From: Chromobotia macracanthus
Lineage: Eukaryota; Chordata; Actinopteri; Cypriniformes; Botiidae
DNA: 64,000 nt
Direction: 5' to 3'
Assembly (NCBI GenBank): GCA_036877525.1
Contig: JAZGTH010000158.1
Span: forward strand, 62,001-126,000
Of the stretch, positions 51,441 through 64,000 are shown piece after piece. Made by a program: the position numbers and the translations under genes. The notes beneath the pieces are model-generated. The model had not been told where the DNA came from, ran no database searches, and saw only the letters and a program-made list of their open reading frames with translations. Within the stretch, counting starts at the first letter, position 1. Each line of letters starts with the position of its first letter.

Positions 51441-54400
51441 TTAGGTCCACTAAATGAATAAAACACGGTGTGCCATCACTGGCCCCTAAGAAGCAGTTTA
51501 TCCTGCTGTGACAACTCTTGAAATTTCTTTAAAGTGTCTGCTTTCATGTCTCCACGGTGTTTATCTCACTTTTTATATATATTTATTTTTTGAAGCATCT
51601 TATTTTTCTAATGACGTCTCTGTCCTTTCTTTGAAAAAGCTGCCGCCAACGAGTGGAGACCCCAGTTAGTGTTCGGTTCCTTTTGATAGCTGCAGCAATC
51701 AAAGTCAATAAACCTTGCACTTAACACACCTAATGATGTTTACCATTCAAAGCATGGTAAGATAGGCTCTAAAGTTGGCTTTTATGTGTGTTGCATTGCA
51801 TTTGACAGCCAGCATGAGAAAAACATCTCATGTGAGATCTTCTTAGACAGAAGACTGTTTCTAAAGCAAATTGGCACTACAGATATTTCCATAAAATACA
51901 TTGCAAACACTTGAGGAGAAGATAATGTAAATATAATGAAGGTTCTGTGAATATTCAGCTTTATACATTTAGGCATCTAAATGCTTAAATGTATACATAC
52001 CATAAAAGCTTGTGTGCAGGTCTGTGTTATTCTATGGCACCCTATTACCTTACTTTACAAGATATCTTGCATTAGCAATCTTCCCTCTTGTCCAAGCCAT
52101 CAGTGATTTAGCAATCACTCTGCACACATTTACACTTGGTATTCAATAAACAACTCTCTTAACTCAAGTTAGAGATATAATTATGCTGGATCTCCCCCAC
52201 TTCTCTGATCTTGAAATCATTATTGAGGCCCAGGTTTAAGTTTCACCAGGTGGGCAGGGGAAGGAGAGAGGCACTCATTTACTTAAACTCAGCAATGATA
52301 CTATGGCCACCCCTCTTCTCTTCACCTGAGTGCTTTAGAGAAAGCAGTTGGTCGGGGGGAGGCTCTGCACAGTGAAGCCCTCGTGTGTGGTCGTAGAGAG
52401 AATCGTCTCTGTGGGGCTAATGCAGGAGATTGACTCTCTAATTGAGGCAAGAGTGATGCTCATCATCTCTTATTAATGAGGCCAGTTAGAAAAGTAGGAG
52501 TGTGAAAGAGGAAAAAATGAGGTGAAGAGGCTTAAAGACATGCCTGGTCATCTCAGGTTTGTTATTAGTCATTGCACGGAATCGTTCTGCGTTGTGTGTG
52601 TGTGTATGTGCTTTCAATCTACTTCAGAGCATCTATTGAGGTAAAAGAGAGGCTCATTTATGCTATCAGGTATCAATCAAAGTCAATATGACCAATTAAG
52701 ATCAAAGCACAATGTTATTTTAAACTTCCCTGAAGGAAAAATGACCTCCTAATTAATATAGATTATCCAGAAGAGACTGAAAGAAGAAAGAGAGGATGGT
52801 ATGGACAGAGCGGGATACCTATGCACTGTTCACACTGGTCGCACTTCCGTTTAGATGGAGCCAGTTCCTCTCTTGTGATACATAACAGCAAGGGATTATG
52901 GGGGATGATGTGGGTATTGGAGGTTTTATTGGTGAGTCATTAAAAAATGTCTCTTTTAAGTTTCATTGGAAAATGATTGCAGATTAAGCGTTTGAAATCT
53001 GCAATGGACCAGCATTTGACAGAGAGGAAGAGTGAGGTGACCAGAATACTATCTGTCCTGCTTATGCAGTCAATTTTCCTATTCTTTACTCCTTTTACTG
53101 CACTAGGTCGTGTTCCCAGCCCACGCTGCCCATCGAGGTTGCCAAACTCATTTCACCTTGCGGATCTCAGTTTGACTCTATGCCAGGCAACCCAATGTGA
53201 TGAGACCGCATTAAACCTTTACTCTCCTAAGGGAGGGTTATTATACAGATACAGAGTTGCTGTTCTGCACGTGAGAACAATGGGTAATGCTACATCAAAC
53301 TATCATCCCAATGGCAACATTAAAGGGTGGATAAATACATACAATTACCAATCGCATCTACAGATGGGAAGATAAACTGACAGGTTTAGAAAGAAGAGGA
53401 GCCCTTATAGACTAATGAAAAATGGTTTCTTCTTTCCACATGGTCTTTAAAGGTTGCCTGTGCTATTCACTTTTGGCAATAGCAGTCTGGAAATGGTAGG
53501 AGACCATCTGCAACCTACAGTTCACACATGGGTATGCTTTCATCTCAAAAGTTAAGTCGTCATTGCTTTGGTGCTGAAAGTGCTGAGAGGTATGTTCTCA
53601 CACTCACCTGCAGGACTCCATAGTTTCCAGCGATGTAGTTGTAGTGTTATGTTACTCAGTTACAGTCATTCATTTTCATTGCATCATCAAAGAAGACAAA
53701 AGGTGGCCGCAAGATGGTGAGTTTCTTTTGCACAGCACACGTGGGCCTTAAATTATGGGGCCCATCAGTTTTAATAAGTTTTTGAACACTACATGGAATC
53801 TACAGCATAATAAACAGCTAAAATCATATTTTAACTTTAAAGAACCAGGCCCCTACTGTAACCAATGAGAAAAACCTCTCTGATCTTAGTCTCATATGGT
53901 GGCATACTAAACTAAGAATAAACTCTCAGTATGCATACTGATTACATACATCTTTATCACATCACATAAAGATCAACAGAAAAGCATATGCTGGCATTTT
54001 TGGAGACAAAGAGGTGCAACTTTGTTTAAAAAACAAAGCTGTGGGGTAAGTCGGTTGAAGAGGGAGCCAGTCCACTAGACAGGTGTAGGTAAACCGATGG
54101 TGCAATCCTGGTGCCACCCAGGCTCAGGATGAACTTGAGATGTGTCTTCGCCGTCCCTCAGAGGTGGAGGTCAGGAGGGTCACCCAATCGTTTGCAATCA
54201 AAGAGAACACTTCTCTACCTCTCCTCTAAACCAATGAAATGAAGATAGGTCACCGTGGTCCAATTAAGACTCATTAAACAATCAAAATTCAAAGGCTTGT
54301 CACTCTGGTCTCCATTACTGAGGATGATCAGATTTTGAGGCCAGCACAAATATCTGTTGACCAAGTGTTAAGCAAATTCATTTTGTTCATAGCTTCAAAC

Positions 54401-56104
54401 CTCAGGTGAACTTGACACAGTGGCCTGAACCTGAACAGAAACAGTGACCTGTGCGTTCCTGATCAGCAGGCAGTGAGATGAAGAGCATTAAAGAAGAATC
54501 AGAAAGTTCTACTGTTGTGTTTCAAGACACATTTAAATGTGTTAAATAAATAAAGGATTGACTAATCCTGGAACGTTTCTGTGACTTGTTCCTTGTTTGT
54601 TTATTATTCATTATTTATTTAAGAAAATGCCTTTCTAAATCAGATTTTTGCAGAGTTAGTTCTCCTGTAAATGTGCATTTCTGTTTGCTATGGTGTGCAC
54701 GCTTCATACCCAGTAGACACAAATACACATGGTCGAACAACAAGAGAAAACTGTTGCTAATCATGTAAAGTAAAAAAATCACATAAAAATCATATAGATT
54801 AACACATCTATCTAAGGTAAAATTAGTATTTAACACGTTTCAGTTATCACAACTGCAGGGTGTGTGTGCGTGCATGCCTGTGTGTGAGAGAGTGTACTAT
54901 ACTACTATATCTGCTATAAGGATCAGCAACAGCACAACAGCAATGCTACACAGCCAACATAAACATAAAGGAAAAAATGTCTAGATTTGTCTATATTTGA
55001 CACGTTGTATTCAAATTACATAGAAACACATGCTTCAGCATATTTCTCATTTCTCTACTACACCTCAAAACAAAAAGGCATATTGTAATTAAGAATATTC
55101 TTCCGGCCTAGAGGGACGCTCTGGCCTGGAGCAGCACCTGTGGTTGACGTCTCATCTCAAAACCTGAATAAACCTGCCCATCCACGCTGCAGGCCTCTAC
55201 ACTGGTCCAACAACAAACATGTCAGGGCTTTCAATCTGTGCTTGGGGTGATTCTTTATTGACACACACGTGTACAATTAAGAAGACATGTGACTTGTATC
55301 TGTCTGATTGTATGTGTACAGATGTGTTTGCTTCAGACTGCCTGTGTGCAAGTGTTTACTTGCAGAAGGTTGCAGGGTATGTGTGTATTAGTGCCTTACA
55401 GTAACAGTGAAAGACTACTTTGGCTATAAAGCGTTTAAAAAGACATAAAACTGACATCAAAACTACACTAGTTTGTCTTTATTGATGCTTCCTTTCTCAG
55501 GTTGAGACACGTCCACTAATGACCAAAGACAGTAAGGTTTGTATCCTGTGACATTGGTTGCTCTTAAGAATGGAAGTGCGTCATTGCTGTTTCATCCCCC
55601 AGCACTTTGCTCATAGCATATGAAGCCAGTAGGAAATTGGGTTGAGATTTGCTGTATTCCCTTCATGTGTCCATGTTTTTCTATTTTTTCTTTTTATTAT
55701 TTTGGTACAAGCTATATAGCTTTTATACAGGAAATGCCATTTCTTTCTACAGGAAAGACAAGATTATGTGTTTAAAGGTTGTAGTGGTTGGGGTGGGGAG
55801 AAATACTAAGGAATAATTGCACATTTTACATTAAAAGTTTATGTTTCAACATCTTAGCATTCTTTTTGTTTGTAAAACTGAGATTTTTGTCCTTCTTTGT
55901 CAGCCTCAGAAAGAGCATATGTAATAACCTGTGCAGTTAAATTGCATTCCTGTCCTTAAAGACTGAATACAATGGCAAAGTACATTGTGTTTGTTTAGAT
56001 TGGTTGCACCTGTTTTCACATATGAAGTAACAAAGTCAGGTTTGTGGTTCATTTGATTTGCCATTAATGAACTTGTGAGAATTAACATTGATTACAGCTG
56101 CAGT
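51441..56104. other. non-coding DNA, no gene seen
   Basis: No exon is accepted. A 132-codon frame at 52977-53375 has no recognisable domain. The sequence around 53706-53722 (GCCGCAAGATGGTGAGT) combines a Kozak-like ATG with a perfect splice donor, but no promoter or downstream exon can be tied to it. GT-rich runs lie near 52592-52605 and 54860-54885. GC-balanced stretches near 52200-52470, 54040-54240 and 55100-55260 are weak regulatory candidates. Confidence 0.45.
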
Positions 56105-56253
56105 GTTCCTGTAGCTCAGCTAGTAGAGCATTTTGTTAGCAATGCAAAGGTGGGTTTGATTCCAAGGGAGCATACCTACAGACAAAATGTATAATGTGAA
56201 TGCACTGTAAATTGCTTTGGATAAAAGCATCTGACAAATGCATACATGTAAAT
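56105..56253 (+). mobile_element. tRNA-Ala-derived SINE
   Basis: The head folds as a tRNA relic: GTTCCTG acceptor-like start, box A TAGCTCAGCTAGTAG (56112-56126), an anticodon-loop-like TTAGCAA that would read AGC (alanine), and box B GGTTTGATTCC (56153-56163), which gives an internal RNA polymerase III promoter. The body and tail contain CACTGTAAATTGCTTTGG and GGATAAAAGCATCTGACAAATG, the 3' end shared by many fish SINEs and used for recognition by a partner LINE. TGATTAC occurs just upstream (56089-56095) and just downstream (56255-56261) and may be the target-site duplication, which would place the start near 56096. Several substitutions suggest an old insertion. It is not a functional tRNA gene because the stems are mismatched. 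Confidence 0.92.
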
Positions 56254-57098
56254 CTGATTACGTCAAAATTATTTTTGTGCAAGTCACAGATAGAATCTTC
56301 TGCTCAGACATGAACGTTTAGGTTTTACAAACCAGATTATTTCAATTGTTTTATTTCTCCATGGACTGAATTACTACAACATTTTTCAAATTACAGGTTT
56401 AACCGCATTACACACCCTGCGCCGTGAGAGTGTGACTGTGTCATTTTTATTTTCCCTCTTACATTCCTCAAGCTTAACACTGTCATAAGTTATTTTCTGC
56501 TCCAGCGCAAACCCTAATTGATCGCCCTCAAAATCAGCTTTACGTTCTATGGGAAGATGACGCTATCTGATACCGATACTATGTGCTGCACTTGCCAGCT
56601 AATGCTATTTTTCTGCTCTGCTGGAAGACGGCGTCTAGACAAACTGTATGTACACAAGCACACAGTAAGGATAAATGTTTAGACAGTCATTATTGTAATT
56701 TTAAAAAATGTTAAGGTTGACTTGCTCTCAGATAGAGTTGACACAGATTGTTCGAGTGTGTGAAGCTGCAATGCCTTGGCTTGCACTCGCTCAACTTTAT
56801 TGCCATTCTGCTTTAGACAGCGAAGTCTTTTTCTAACAAAGGATGATCTAATTACATAAATATATAGATCTGTTTGGGCTGTCATTCATCATGCAACCAA
56901 AGCTTCATCACAACTTTTGTGTGATGGCGAAATGCACTTTGAGATTGGAGAGCTGTTGAATGTATTGTTGACTAACTCTAGTTTTTGTTTGGTCAATATG
57001 TTACAAGTGTATCAAATGACAGTACCCAAGTTTCTTGCATGGCAAATTTTACAACTGTAAATACTGTTGCAATTATGTCAACACTAACGGTGTGGTGC
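56254..57098. other. non-coding DNA, no gene seen
   Basis: Nothing recognisable as a gene or transposon. The stretch 56400-56640 is GC-balanced with several CpGs and could be regulatory. No further feature is seen. Confidence 0.45.
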
Positions 57099-57151
57099 AA
57101 AAAAAAAAATATATATAAAAAAAATATATATAAAAAAATATATATATATAA

Positions 57152-57178
<27 letters not shown>
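57099..57178. repeat. composite simple repeat: A-run/TA units then (GA)n
   Basis: Three tandem units of a poly(A) run plus a short TATATA stretch (57099-57151) lead directly into a GA run of about 28 bp (57152-57178). The unit structure suggests repeat slippage. Confidence 0.93.
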
Positions 57179-57182
<4 letters not shown>

Positions 57183-60100
57183 ACAGAGATATAAGAGGCC
57201 TAAAACAATAGTTTTACCTACATTTTTTCAGTTTTGCCTGAGGTTAAAAGCAATAACACCAGTTAAATGCCTGGGATGGAGAGTAATTCATGACCTTAAA
57301 CAGTTCCACTGTGCAGGGCTTGTAGTGGACATCCCTATGATACATTCAAGCTGATTCTGCCACTGTTCTCCAGTGGAGGAGATAAAGCAAACTGCTAGTT
57401 GAATCAATCCAGCTTATCACCATGAGCTCATAAATGTCCAAGAGGATGTACTAATGACAATTTAGTGAGCAGGACGTCAGCTGGGAAACCCCATTACACA
57501 CGCACACATTCTTTTCCCAGTGTGGTAGAGAGGTCATGGAGAGCAGAGGGCTGATGTGACTCACGGCAGTGAATAAAAGCTGGTTTGGGGCAGCGTCTGT
57601 CAGATGGATTGAGCTGATCACATAAGCACACTGCACAGGATGCTGTCCGGCCCTAACAACAACTGAATTATTGAGTAACAGGAAATTAAAAAATTCTTGC
57701 AATGCCGATCCACTACTCTTAGCCATTGTGCTGTGACTCGGACTGCCCCGTCTCTGAACTCCAGCCACAGAACAGGTTCTTTTTATTTGCTTTATCTATT
57801 TTTTTCCTTTAAACAGCCCTAATGTGGGATGTATTAGAGCAAAACCAAGGATTAGTTGTTTTTCCATCTGGTTTCTTTCCTTGTTCTTTTTTCCTGTATT
57901 TATTAAACATATGCAAAAAATACTTCCAAGAATGTGTAAAGTGCTTTAATTGCTTTGACTTGCGGTCTACAAAACGTAACAAATTGTGATGTAAGTTTAG
58001 AACAAGACAGCTAAGATGGTTGCTATAGCTTCAAACAGAAAATATTTAAATGAATCATCCACCGCTAATTCCCTAATCTGAGTGAATTATGCTGCATAGA
58101 AAACTGATCACTCAGGAAAACCCTCCAAACCTAGTACCTAGTCAATTACTGTCATTGTGCAAAGTGCTCTGCTTTACGCTTAATACTGGTACATAAAAGT
58201 TGTGAAAGCGTGTATTTGTCAAAGCTGTCTTTTTGAGTCAAACTGTAAGCAACAAAGGAACTGCGGCTTTGTAGACCAATGCCCTGAAAGCATATTACAT
58301 TTGCAAGGAGAGGAAAACCATAGGCACTTTGTTTAAAATTTTTTAACAGCATATGGAAGTTGTTACGAGAGTGTTTGTATTGCGCTGCTAATACAGCTAA
58401 TATAGTCACTTATAGACCCTTTTGCTATCAACAGGGTTTGGTGCGATTAGCCAGAATTGTTGAGGCCATGAGTAAGTAGGAGTAAAGTTCTGATGTAAAG
58501 ATCTGCACGTGTATTTGGGTTTGTAGGCACATTCAGTGTGGGGAAATGCTCTGAAGACCAGCACAGGTAATGAGGTATGACTGTATTACACAGACCAGCT
58601 TGAGCTGAACTCCCAGTGGGAACACTATACTGATTGGCTGAGGGGGCCCCTGCCGTATTACGGTTAGCGATTAGCAATAAATATGACATCACTTTACCAT
58701 AAGTCTACAGAAGTCATAAGTTTGTGCAGTCCACTGAAGTCACAAAGAACACATGGATGTTTAAATAGATGGCACAGCAAACTTCCCAAAAATTCATATA
58801 CGTTACACCTGAATATGAATTTGGGTTAAAACATGAGTCAATAGATCAATGGCTTTGTTTAAGCACAGTTTTGGGTTGTTAGACCATCTAAATGTCACAA
58901 ACCATCTGAATGTCAGAAACACACGTTTTCAAAGTGATTAATTTAACTCACAGCACTCACAAAAACTCTGAATGTTTACAGTTGGCGATCATGGTAAACC
59001 TGAGTCTGTCTGGCGGGTGCTGTCATTGAACTCCTGCTCTTTCAGATGAAGGATGTTCAAAAGACTGTGTCTGGCATACAGAGTGATCACTCCCCATATT
59101 TTTTATCTCTCTCTACCCACATTAGCACATAAATGAAGCTTCACTTTGTCTCTGCAGTGCTAAAACTCACTCCGAATAAACAACACTTCCTCTTATCGGT
59201 AATGGACAGATTCCTGACATCCTTAAAATCCTCATACCATTAATATCCTGGAATTATAATGTTCCAGCCATGTGTCTTTAAACATCCTGTTTATTTTGGT
59301 ATTAGTTGTACACAAAGAGTTAGTTTGTTTGTTATATAAGCACTGATATGTTCCTAAATGACAGTTTATTACTGTGGTATGCCTGAAACTTATTTTTCAA
59401 ACCACAGAACATAGTTAAAACAGTAAAGGAAAGGTAAATTACACATACACCTACAGCACAACACACCCTCAAGCTACTGGTCGACAGTGGTCGTTTTCAT
59501 AGTTTATGTGGTTGTTTTCATAGTTTCTGTTTCAGGGCATCTTGTTTTATTGAAATAGGAGCAGTTATTCAATCATTTAGTAAAAAGCATATCGTTCAAT
59601 GTCCAGTGTGAATTTGTATTCTCTGGCAGACTCACACTCATTCTGATCTATATATGAGGCCATGCTATAAACATCATTCCTAGGGGGTTCCTGAGAGTCA
59701 GATATATAAACACAATCTCCAGAGTGTCGATAATGAGCTCAATAAGAGAGCAGACATACGTTGATGCCTGTAGAGGGGTTAATGCTGCAGTCTGACAACA
59801 CCATTGTGATTTCAAATTGAACTTATCACAGGGGAAGGAGCTGGCAGCCTCTTAGAAGGCATTATGTGGTCTCTGTTTCTCTCTACTGATTCAACTATTT
59901 CTCCATCCTCCTTTTTCCTTACTTTCACTCTACACAGCATGCAGTCAACATCAACTGTGTTTGCAAACGCTGTTGCAAGAATGTGTTTCCAACACTTGAC
60001 CCTTTGTAAATTATTCATTTTTTTAATTTATTGCATGTGTGGTTGGCAGGATAAAAAACACTCCTGTCTAGCTCTCTGTAGCATTGCAATTTCTAAACAC

Positions 60101-63100
60101 TGAAATAAATTACACAGTTCTTGTGATTGCAGAAGCCTGCACAGATGATAAACAATTGCCCTAACAAGGAGACAATTGACTTACAATTGGCTTATACCTA
60201 TGAATCATTAAAATAACAACCACATTTTCTATTTAATTAAAGTTAAGAGCCACATTAAAATGTGACTTAAATCTGACACTACCCACACCTTAAAACAGCA
60301 AACCTACAGTGAGGCACAACAGTGCTGTAGGGTGTCTTTTAATCAGCAGAAATGGCCATCCTCTTCAGTACAATTAAAAGAATGGTTATTAAAAATAATA
60401 CAAAAATTAAAATACTAAAAACAATTTAAATTTCACTTTTTCATAATTATGATTATCTAAAATTCTTTAAGATCTGGCATAAAACAATGTCACTGTAAGT
60501 GTCACGTTTCAGTACTTTGAAATAATATAACACAAAACACAATTTCGAGACAGAATTGGTACTCCATTTAAACTGATTAGAATTTATTCTAGACATTGTA
60601 AGTATCAATAATATGTGTATATGTTCTTTTATTCACTCCTCTCATTCTTGGTTTTGAATGAGGGATGCTTCCCCAGCTTTGAAGGATGTCAGGCCCAGCA
60701 GGTGCCAGCGCACACTGGAGATGCAAATTGCTGGCATAACAGCAAATGAATGTTTGTGCCAGTGCTAGACCAGTGCCAGTACTGGAGAGGTATTTACTTC
60801 ATAACTCTTTCTCTTTATTTCTGTCAGTCTTTCCCTTAAAGTCTTTCTCTTTTTCTTTCATTCTTGCTCTCTCTTCTAGACATTGCCAGGGCCCACAGAA
60901 CAGATAGAGAGAGACATTTAAAACCATTAAGGGGTTAAATGCTTTGTTGCTGGAGTGGACTGGATTGATCAGTGCATTAGAAGCAGCCTCAGGTTGGAAA
61001 TAATTATTGGACCCTGACAAGGTGCTTAAATGCAAATGGAAACTCTTTATAGGAATGCATTTTTAAAAGCTTTCGGAGGTCAGTGTTATCTTGCGTAACC
61101 AATTTAGGAGCAAATGAGAAAAGTTCAGCTAGTGTTTTCAAGTATTGGAAACGCTTAGCTTTAAAAATCATTCAGAGTATGTTTGCGTGTGTGGGACAAC
61201 TAGCAACTAGAATTTGGGTAAATCCCTTCTGGGGGGGTTGCACATGAAGAGGAAGCTCATGAGGGCTCATGGATTAAAAACGGAATGTTTTGTTTTTCTC
61301 TCTCTGAATAGAAGCCATGAGAACAATTTTACAGGCAGATTAACTCCAATGAGTTAAACTGTTTCTGCAAATGCTGCTAGCTGTGTTAACATGCGTGGAA
61401 AGCGTAAGGTAAACTGATTACAGATGACCACCCATGACAAACATTCAAGAGTGGAAAGAACAGACGTGATTTAAAAACAGCAATGTTGCATCTCCTGCCT
61501 GCTTAATCACAATCATCACCTGTGTGATGTGGTTGAGCACAGACCAGGCTTATCACTGCTGTCATTAGGATTTAAACTGTACCTATGATATTGCTGCTAT
61601 AATAAATTCAAGGTGATGAGCATCACACTAAAAGCTTAAAAATAGGGCAGAAAGGATTTGATCTTATCACTAAATGTGATAAAAAACACAGTTCATGTTT
61701 GGAAACTATGAGATTATACTTCTATATTACCAACACTGTTGTACATTTTGAAATCAGATTTATCTTTACAATAAAAGCTTTTAGGAGTGAAATGAATAAC
61801 AGGTTGGAAAATAAGTTCTTAAGGGTTTAACTGCCTATTTCACAGATTGTCTGGACAATTCTTCATGCACTGATAAGTTGCTGATTTGACTGTCTTCGAG
61901 ACTAGTTACAGATCTGTGTTAAACCTTGGGCGTAGTGAATGGCCATAGCTGTTTTGGACAGTGAAATCACCTCTATATTCATAGGCATAACTGAAGATCT
62001 ACAGCGGTTATGGAAACAATCAGCACTATGACCAAGAATTTTATTGAAAAAAGAAACAATAAGCAATAACCTTTTAACCTCTATTATCCACAGTTACAAA
62101 AAGTGTATGATCTTAAACTTCTTATCATCTGTAATTTGATAATCTAAATAAAAACTTGTTTTTCAGTAATATTTACATTTTATGGCAACACAAATACAAT
62201 TGCTTTGAAGATGGACAGTTAAAGACTTCAAAAGAAGAAAGATCAGGAATGCCAAACACTTGGAGAGCAATTGATCTTTAAACCTCTTTGATCAGATATG
62301 TACACCTAGGATAGCCATCTCTATTGTTCCAGTTATTGTGTTGCTCAGGGCTATCTTTCACAGTGACAAATTTCAGTCCTACAACAGTTAATGCAGCAAT
62401 GTTTTACACCGCTTTGTGTTTACAAGGTGAGATACAGATCTGACTAAACCTCTTTGAAGCAAAATAGCAATACCTGCAACCACAACTTAAGAATTTATCA
62501 GTCTAATTGTGAGTAATAGCGTTCTCCAGAAATATGAATGTGGTATGTGGTCATTTCCCATTAAACTTTGTAGCACTTACTGATATAATGGATAAATAGG
62601 TGAATAAAACATGTACATGTATGTGGTGTTTTTCTCCAGATGCAATCACATTTATAACATGCATAGACAATGGAAAACAAAATCGATGATATCATCTTCA
62701 TATGAAGCATTAGGCAAACAGCAGGAGGTGGAAACCTGAAATCACATATAAAGAGGGCCGAAATGACCTTAATTACCTTGAAATGAGGAACTAAAGCAGG
62801 TATCTCCGGTTATGCTGTAATGCATTAACCATCTTATCACTGCTGAAAAATAACAGATTTATCAATTTGTGGATTTCATGATTGTAATTGAAATTATGCC
62901 GGTTCATCTCAGAGTGGACCTTAAAAATAATTGAAATCTTGGGAGCAGGCCTGATGCACAACTGCTGACCAAATTATTTAATCTTATTCCATTTGTCAAA
63001 CAGACTGCATCCATTATGGGTGTCAAATTAAATCATTTACACCACTAATGTTTACACAGACACTTACAAAAAAGTTTTAGCATGCCGGGCCAACTGCGCA

Positions 63101-64000
63101 GACCAGCCAGTGTGGTCGATATCAGGTCAAGTCAGTTATAGTTAATAATAGTTCTTGCATCTCATTGTTCCACAGTGCCTGTTGGTTTAAACATGACAAA
63201 TCATGCACTAGACAGGACATATTTCTAGCACAAGTAACTTAAACTGACACATATGTAATATTTCCTGCCATGTAAGTAGTGTATCATTGCCTTTCTCTCC
63301 TTATCCCAATCTCTGCTCCTCTACACAGTTGTGTGCAGGTTTAGGATTATTGAGCTCTACTAGTCATTCCTTAATTCAAGACCAAGTGTAAGATTAAATA
63401 AATACACAGGACAAAGATATATTAGGAAGTGAGATAAAATAGTTTCGCAGGACCTTTGACAGAACATTCACTGAACTAATAAGGACAATTAGGTGGTTTC
63501 AGAGGTGAATGAGTATGTCATTCTGATCAGACCAACCCCTCATTTCCTTTTTCCCTGGGGGTGTGTCTGGACCTGCCCCCTTTCCAACCAACAGCTCTAC
63601 AAATAGATGTCCAGGAACGCCCCTTTGTCCTGTCACAATGGTTTAGAAGAAAGCAATGAAAATATTAAAGACTATATGCAAAGCATGCTGGGACTTTCTT
63701 ATAAATGCACACATAGCATTGTGTGTAGTAAGCATATTTAAAAATATCTTTCTGCAATTACAATATTTATTTTAGCGAAAAGAAGGGTAAAGGCTGCATG
63801 TGACTAAATCATTCTTACTAAAATAATTTTGTTAATATTATTTCTACAATTTCCTGCATCTTCAGAATAGACTTCAAAGAAATGCTTTCATCACAAAAGG
63901 ACACATGAATAATGAACATGATGAGCAGAAATGTTCACTACAATGGATGCCATAGAATCTGAGGTTCAATATACATATTTTAAAAAAGCAAACACAGCAC
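57179..64000. other. non-coding DNA, no gene seen
   Basis: No exon, RNA gene or transposon is recognised in the last 6.8 kb. A 21-bp tandem pair lies at 59487-59527. Octamer motifs ATGCAAAT occur at 60721-60728 and 61030-61037. CTCTTTCTC-type pyrimidine stretches lie near 60806-60875. GC-balanced blocks around 57300-57780 and 63530-63650 are weak regulatory candidates, the latter with GGGGGTGTGTCTGG and CCCCCTTTCC. The rest is AT-rich. Confidence 0.45.

Noticed and set aside
52977..53375. 132-codon plus-strand open frame
   Set aside because: No family resemblance, no promoter or splice structure. Length is within chance expectation for 64 kb in six frames.
53706..53722. Kozak-like ATG directly followed by a GTGAGT splice donor
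   Set aside because: An exon ending at its start codon is possible, but no TATA/CpG promoter, acceptor or downstream coding exon can be linked to it. The YY1-like match there is also incomplete.
56105..56175. Possible functional tRNA-Ala(AGC) gene
   Set aside because: Acceptor and anticodon stems are mismatched and the head is fused to a SINE body and tail, so it is a retroposon.

Overview
This window looks like a stretch of vertebrate nuclear genome from a teleost fish, most likely a cyprinid or close relative. The signs are AT-rich non-coding DNA, long dinucleotide microsatellites, no long open reading frames, a Tc1-type transposon, tRNA-Ala-derived SINEs with the fish-type GGATAAAAGC tail, and small inverted-repeat elements starting TTAAAGGGACAGTTCACC that I know as abundant in cyprinid genomes. 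There is no sign of bacterial, phage or plasmid organisation: no operons, Shine-Dalgarno sites or CRISPR. I find no host protein-coding exon that I can defend. The only recognisable coding sequence is the broken transposase of the Tc1-like element.

Layout. Positions 1 to about 2000 are strongly T-rich on the plus strand and end near a good AATAAA plus GT-rich pair, so they could be the 3' untranslated end of a gene lying to the left, or intron. From 2000 to 6300 the DNA is unannotated and includes a compact E-box/MEF2 motif cluster. A complete but inactive Tc1-like element lies at 6304-7756. From 7757 to 13250 there is intergenic or intronic DNA with two TTAA-flanked MITE copies, a GC-rich hairpin and a very long AT microsatellite set inside a perfect inverted repeat. 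From 13250 to 33880 the sequence is largely repeat-poor, with several GC-balanced, low-repeat blocks that resemble conserved non-coding elements. A minus-strand SINE relic sits near 33880-33985. From 34000 to 48300 there is more repeat-poor DNA with further candidate regulatory blocks. A CAGTG-ended inverted-repeat element (about 48299-48718) and a GCTGGT/ACCAGC repeat (49651-49867) follow. The last part holds a candidate regulatory block near 51000-51440, a plus-strand SINE at about 56105-56253, and a composite simple repeat at 57099-57178.

Interpretation. Low transposon density for a fish, no exons over 64 kb, and blocks rich in homeodomain-type TAATTA/TAATTAG cores and octamers fit a gene desert or large intron around a developmental regulator. 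Conservation cannot be seen from one sequence, so all regulatory calls are inference with low confidence. I could not identify the neighbouring gene. No new multi-gene system is visible. The firm observations are the transposon relics and several unusual DNA secondary-structure sequences.
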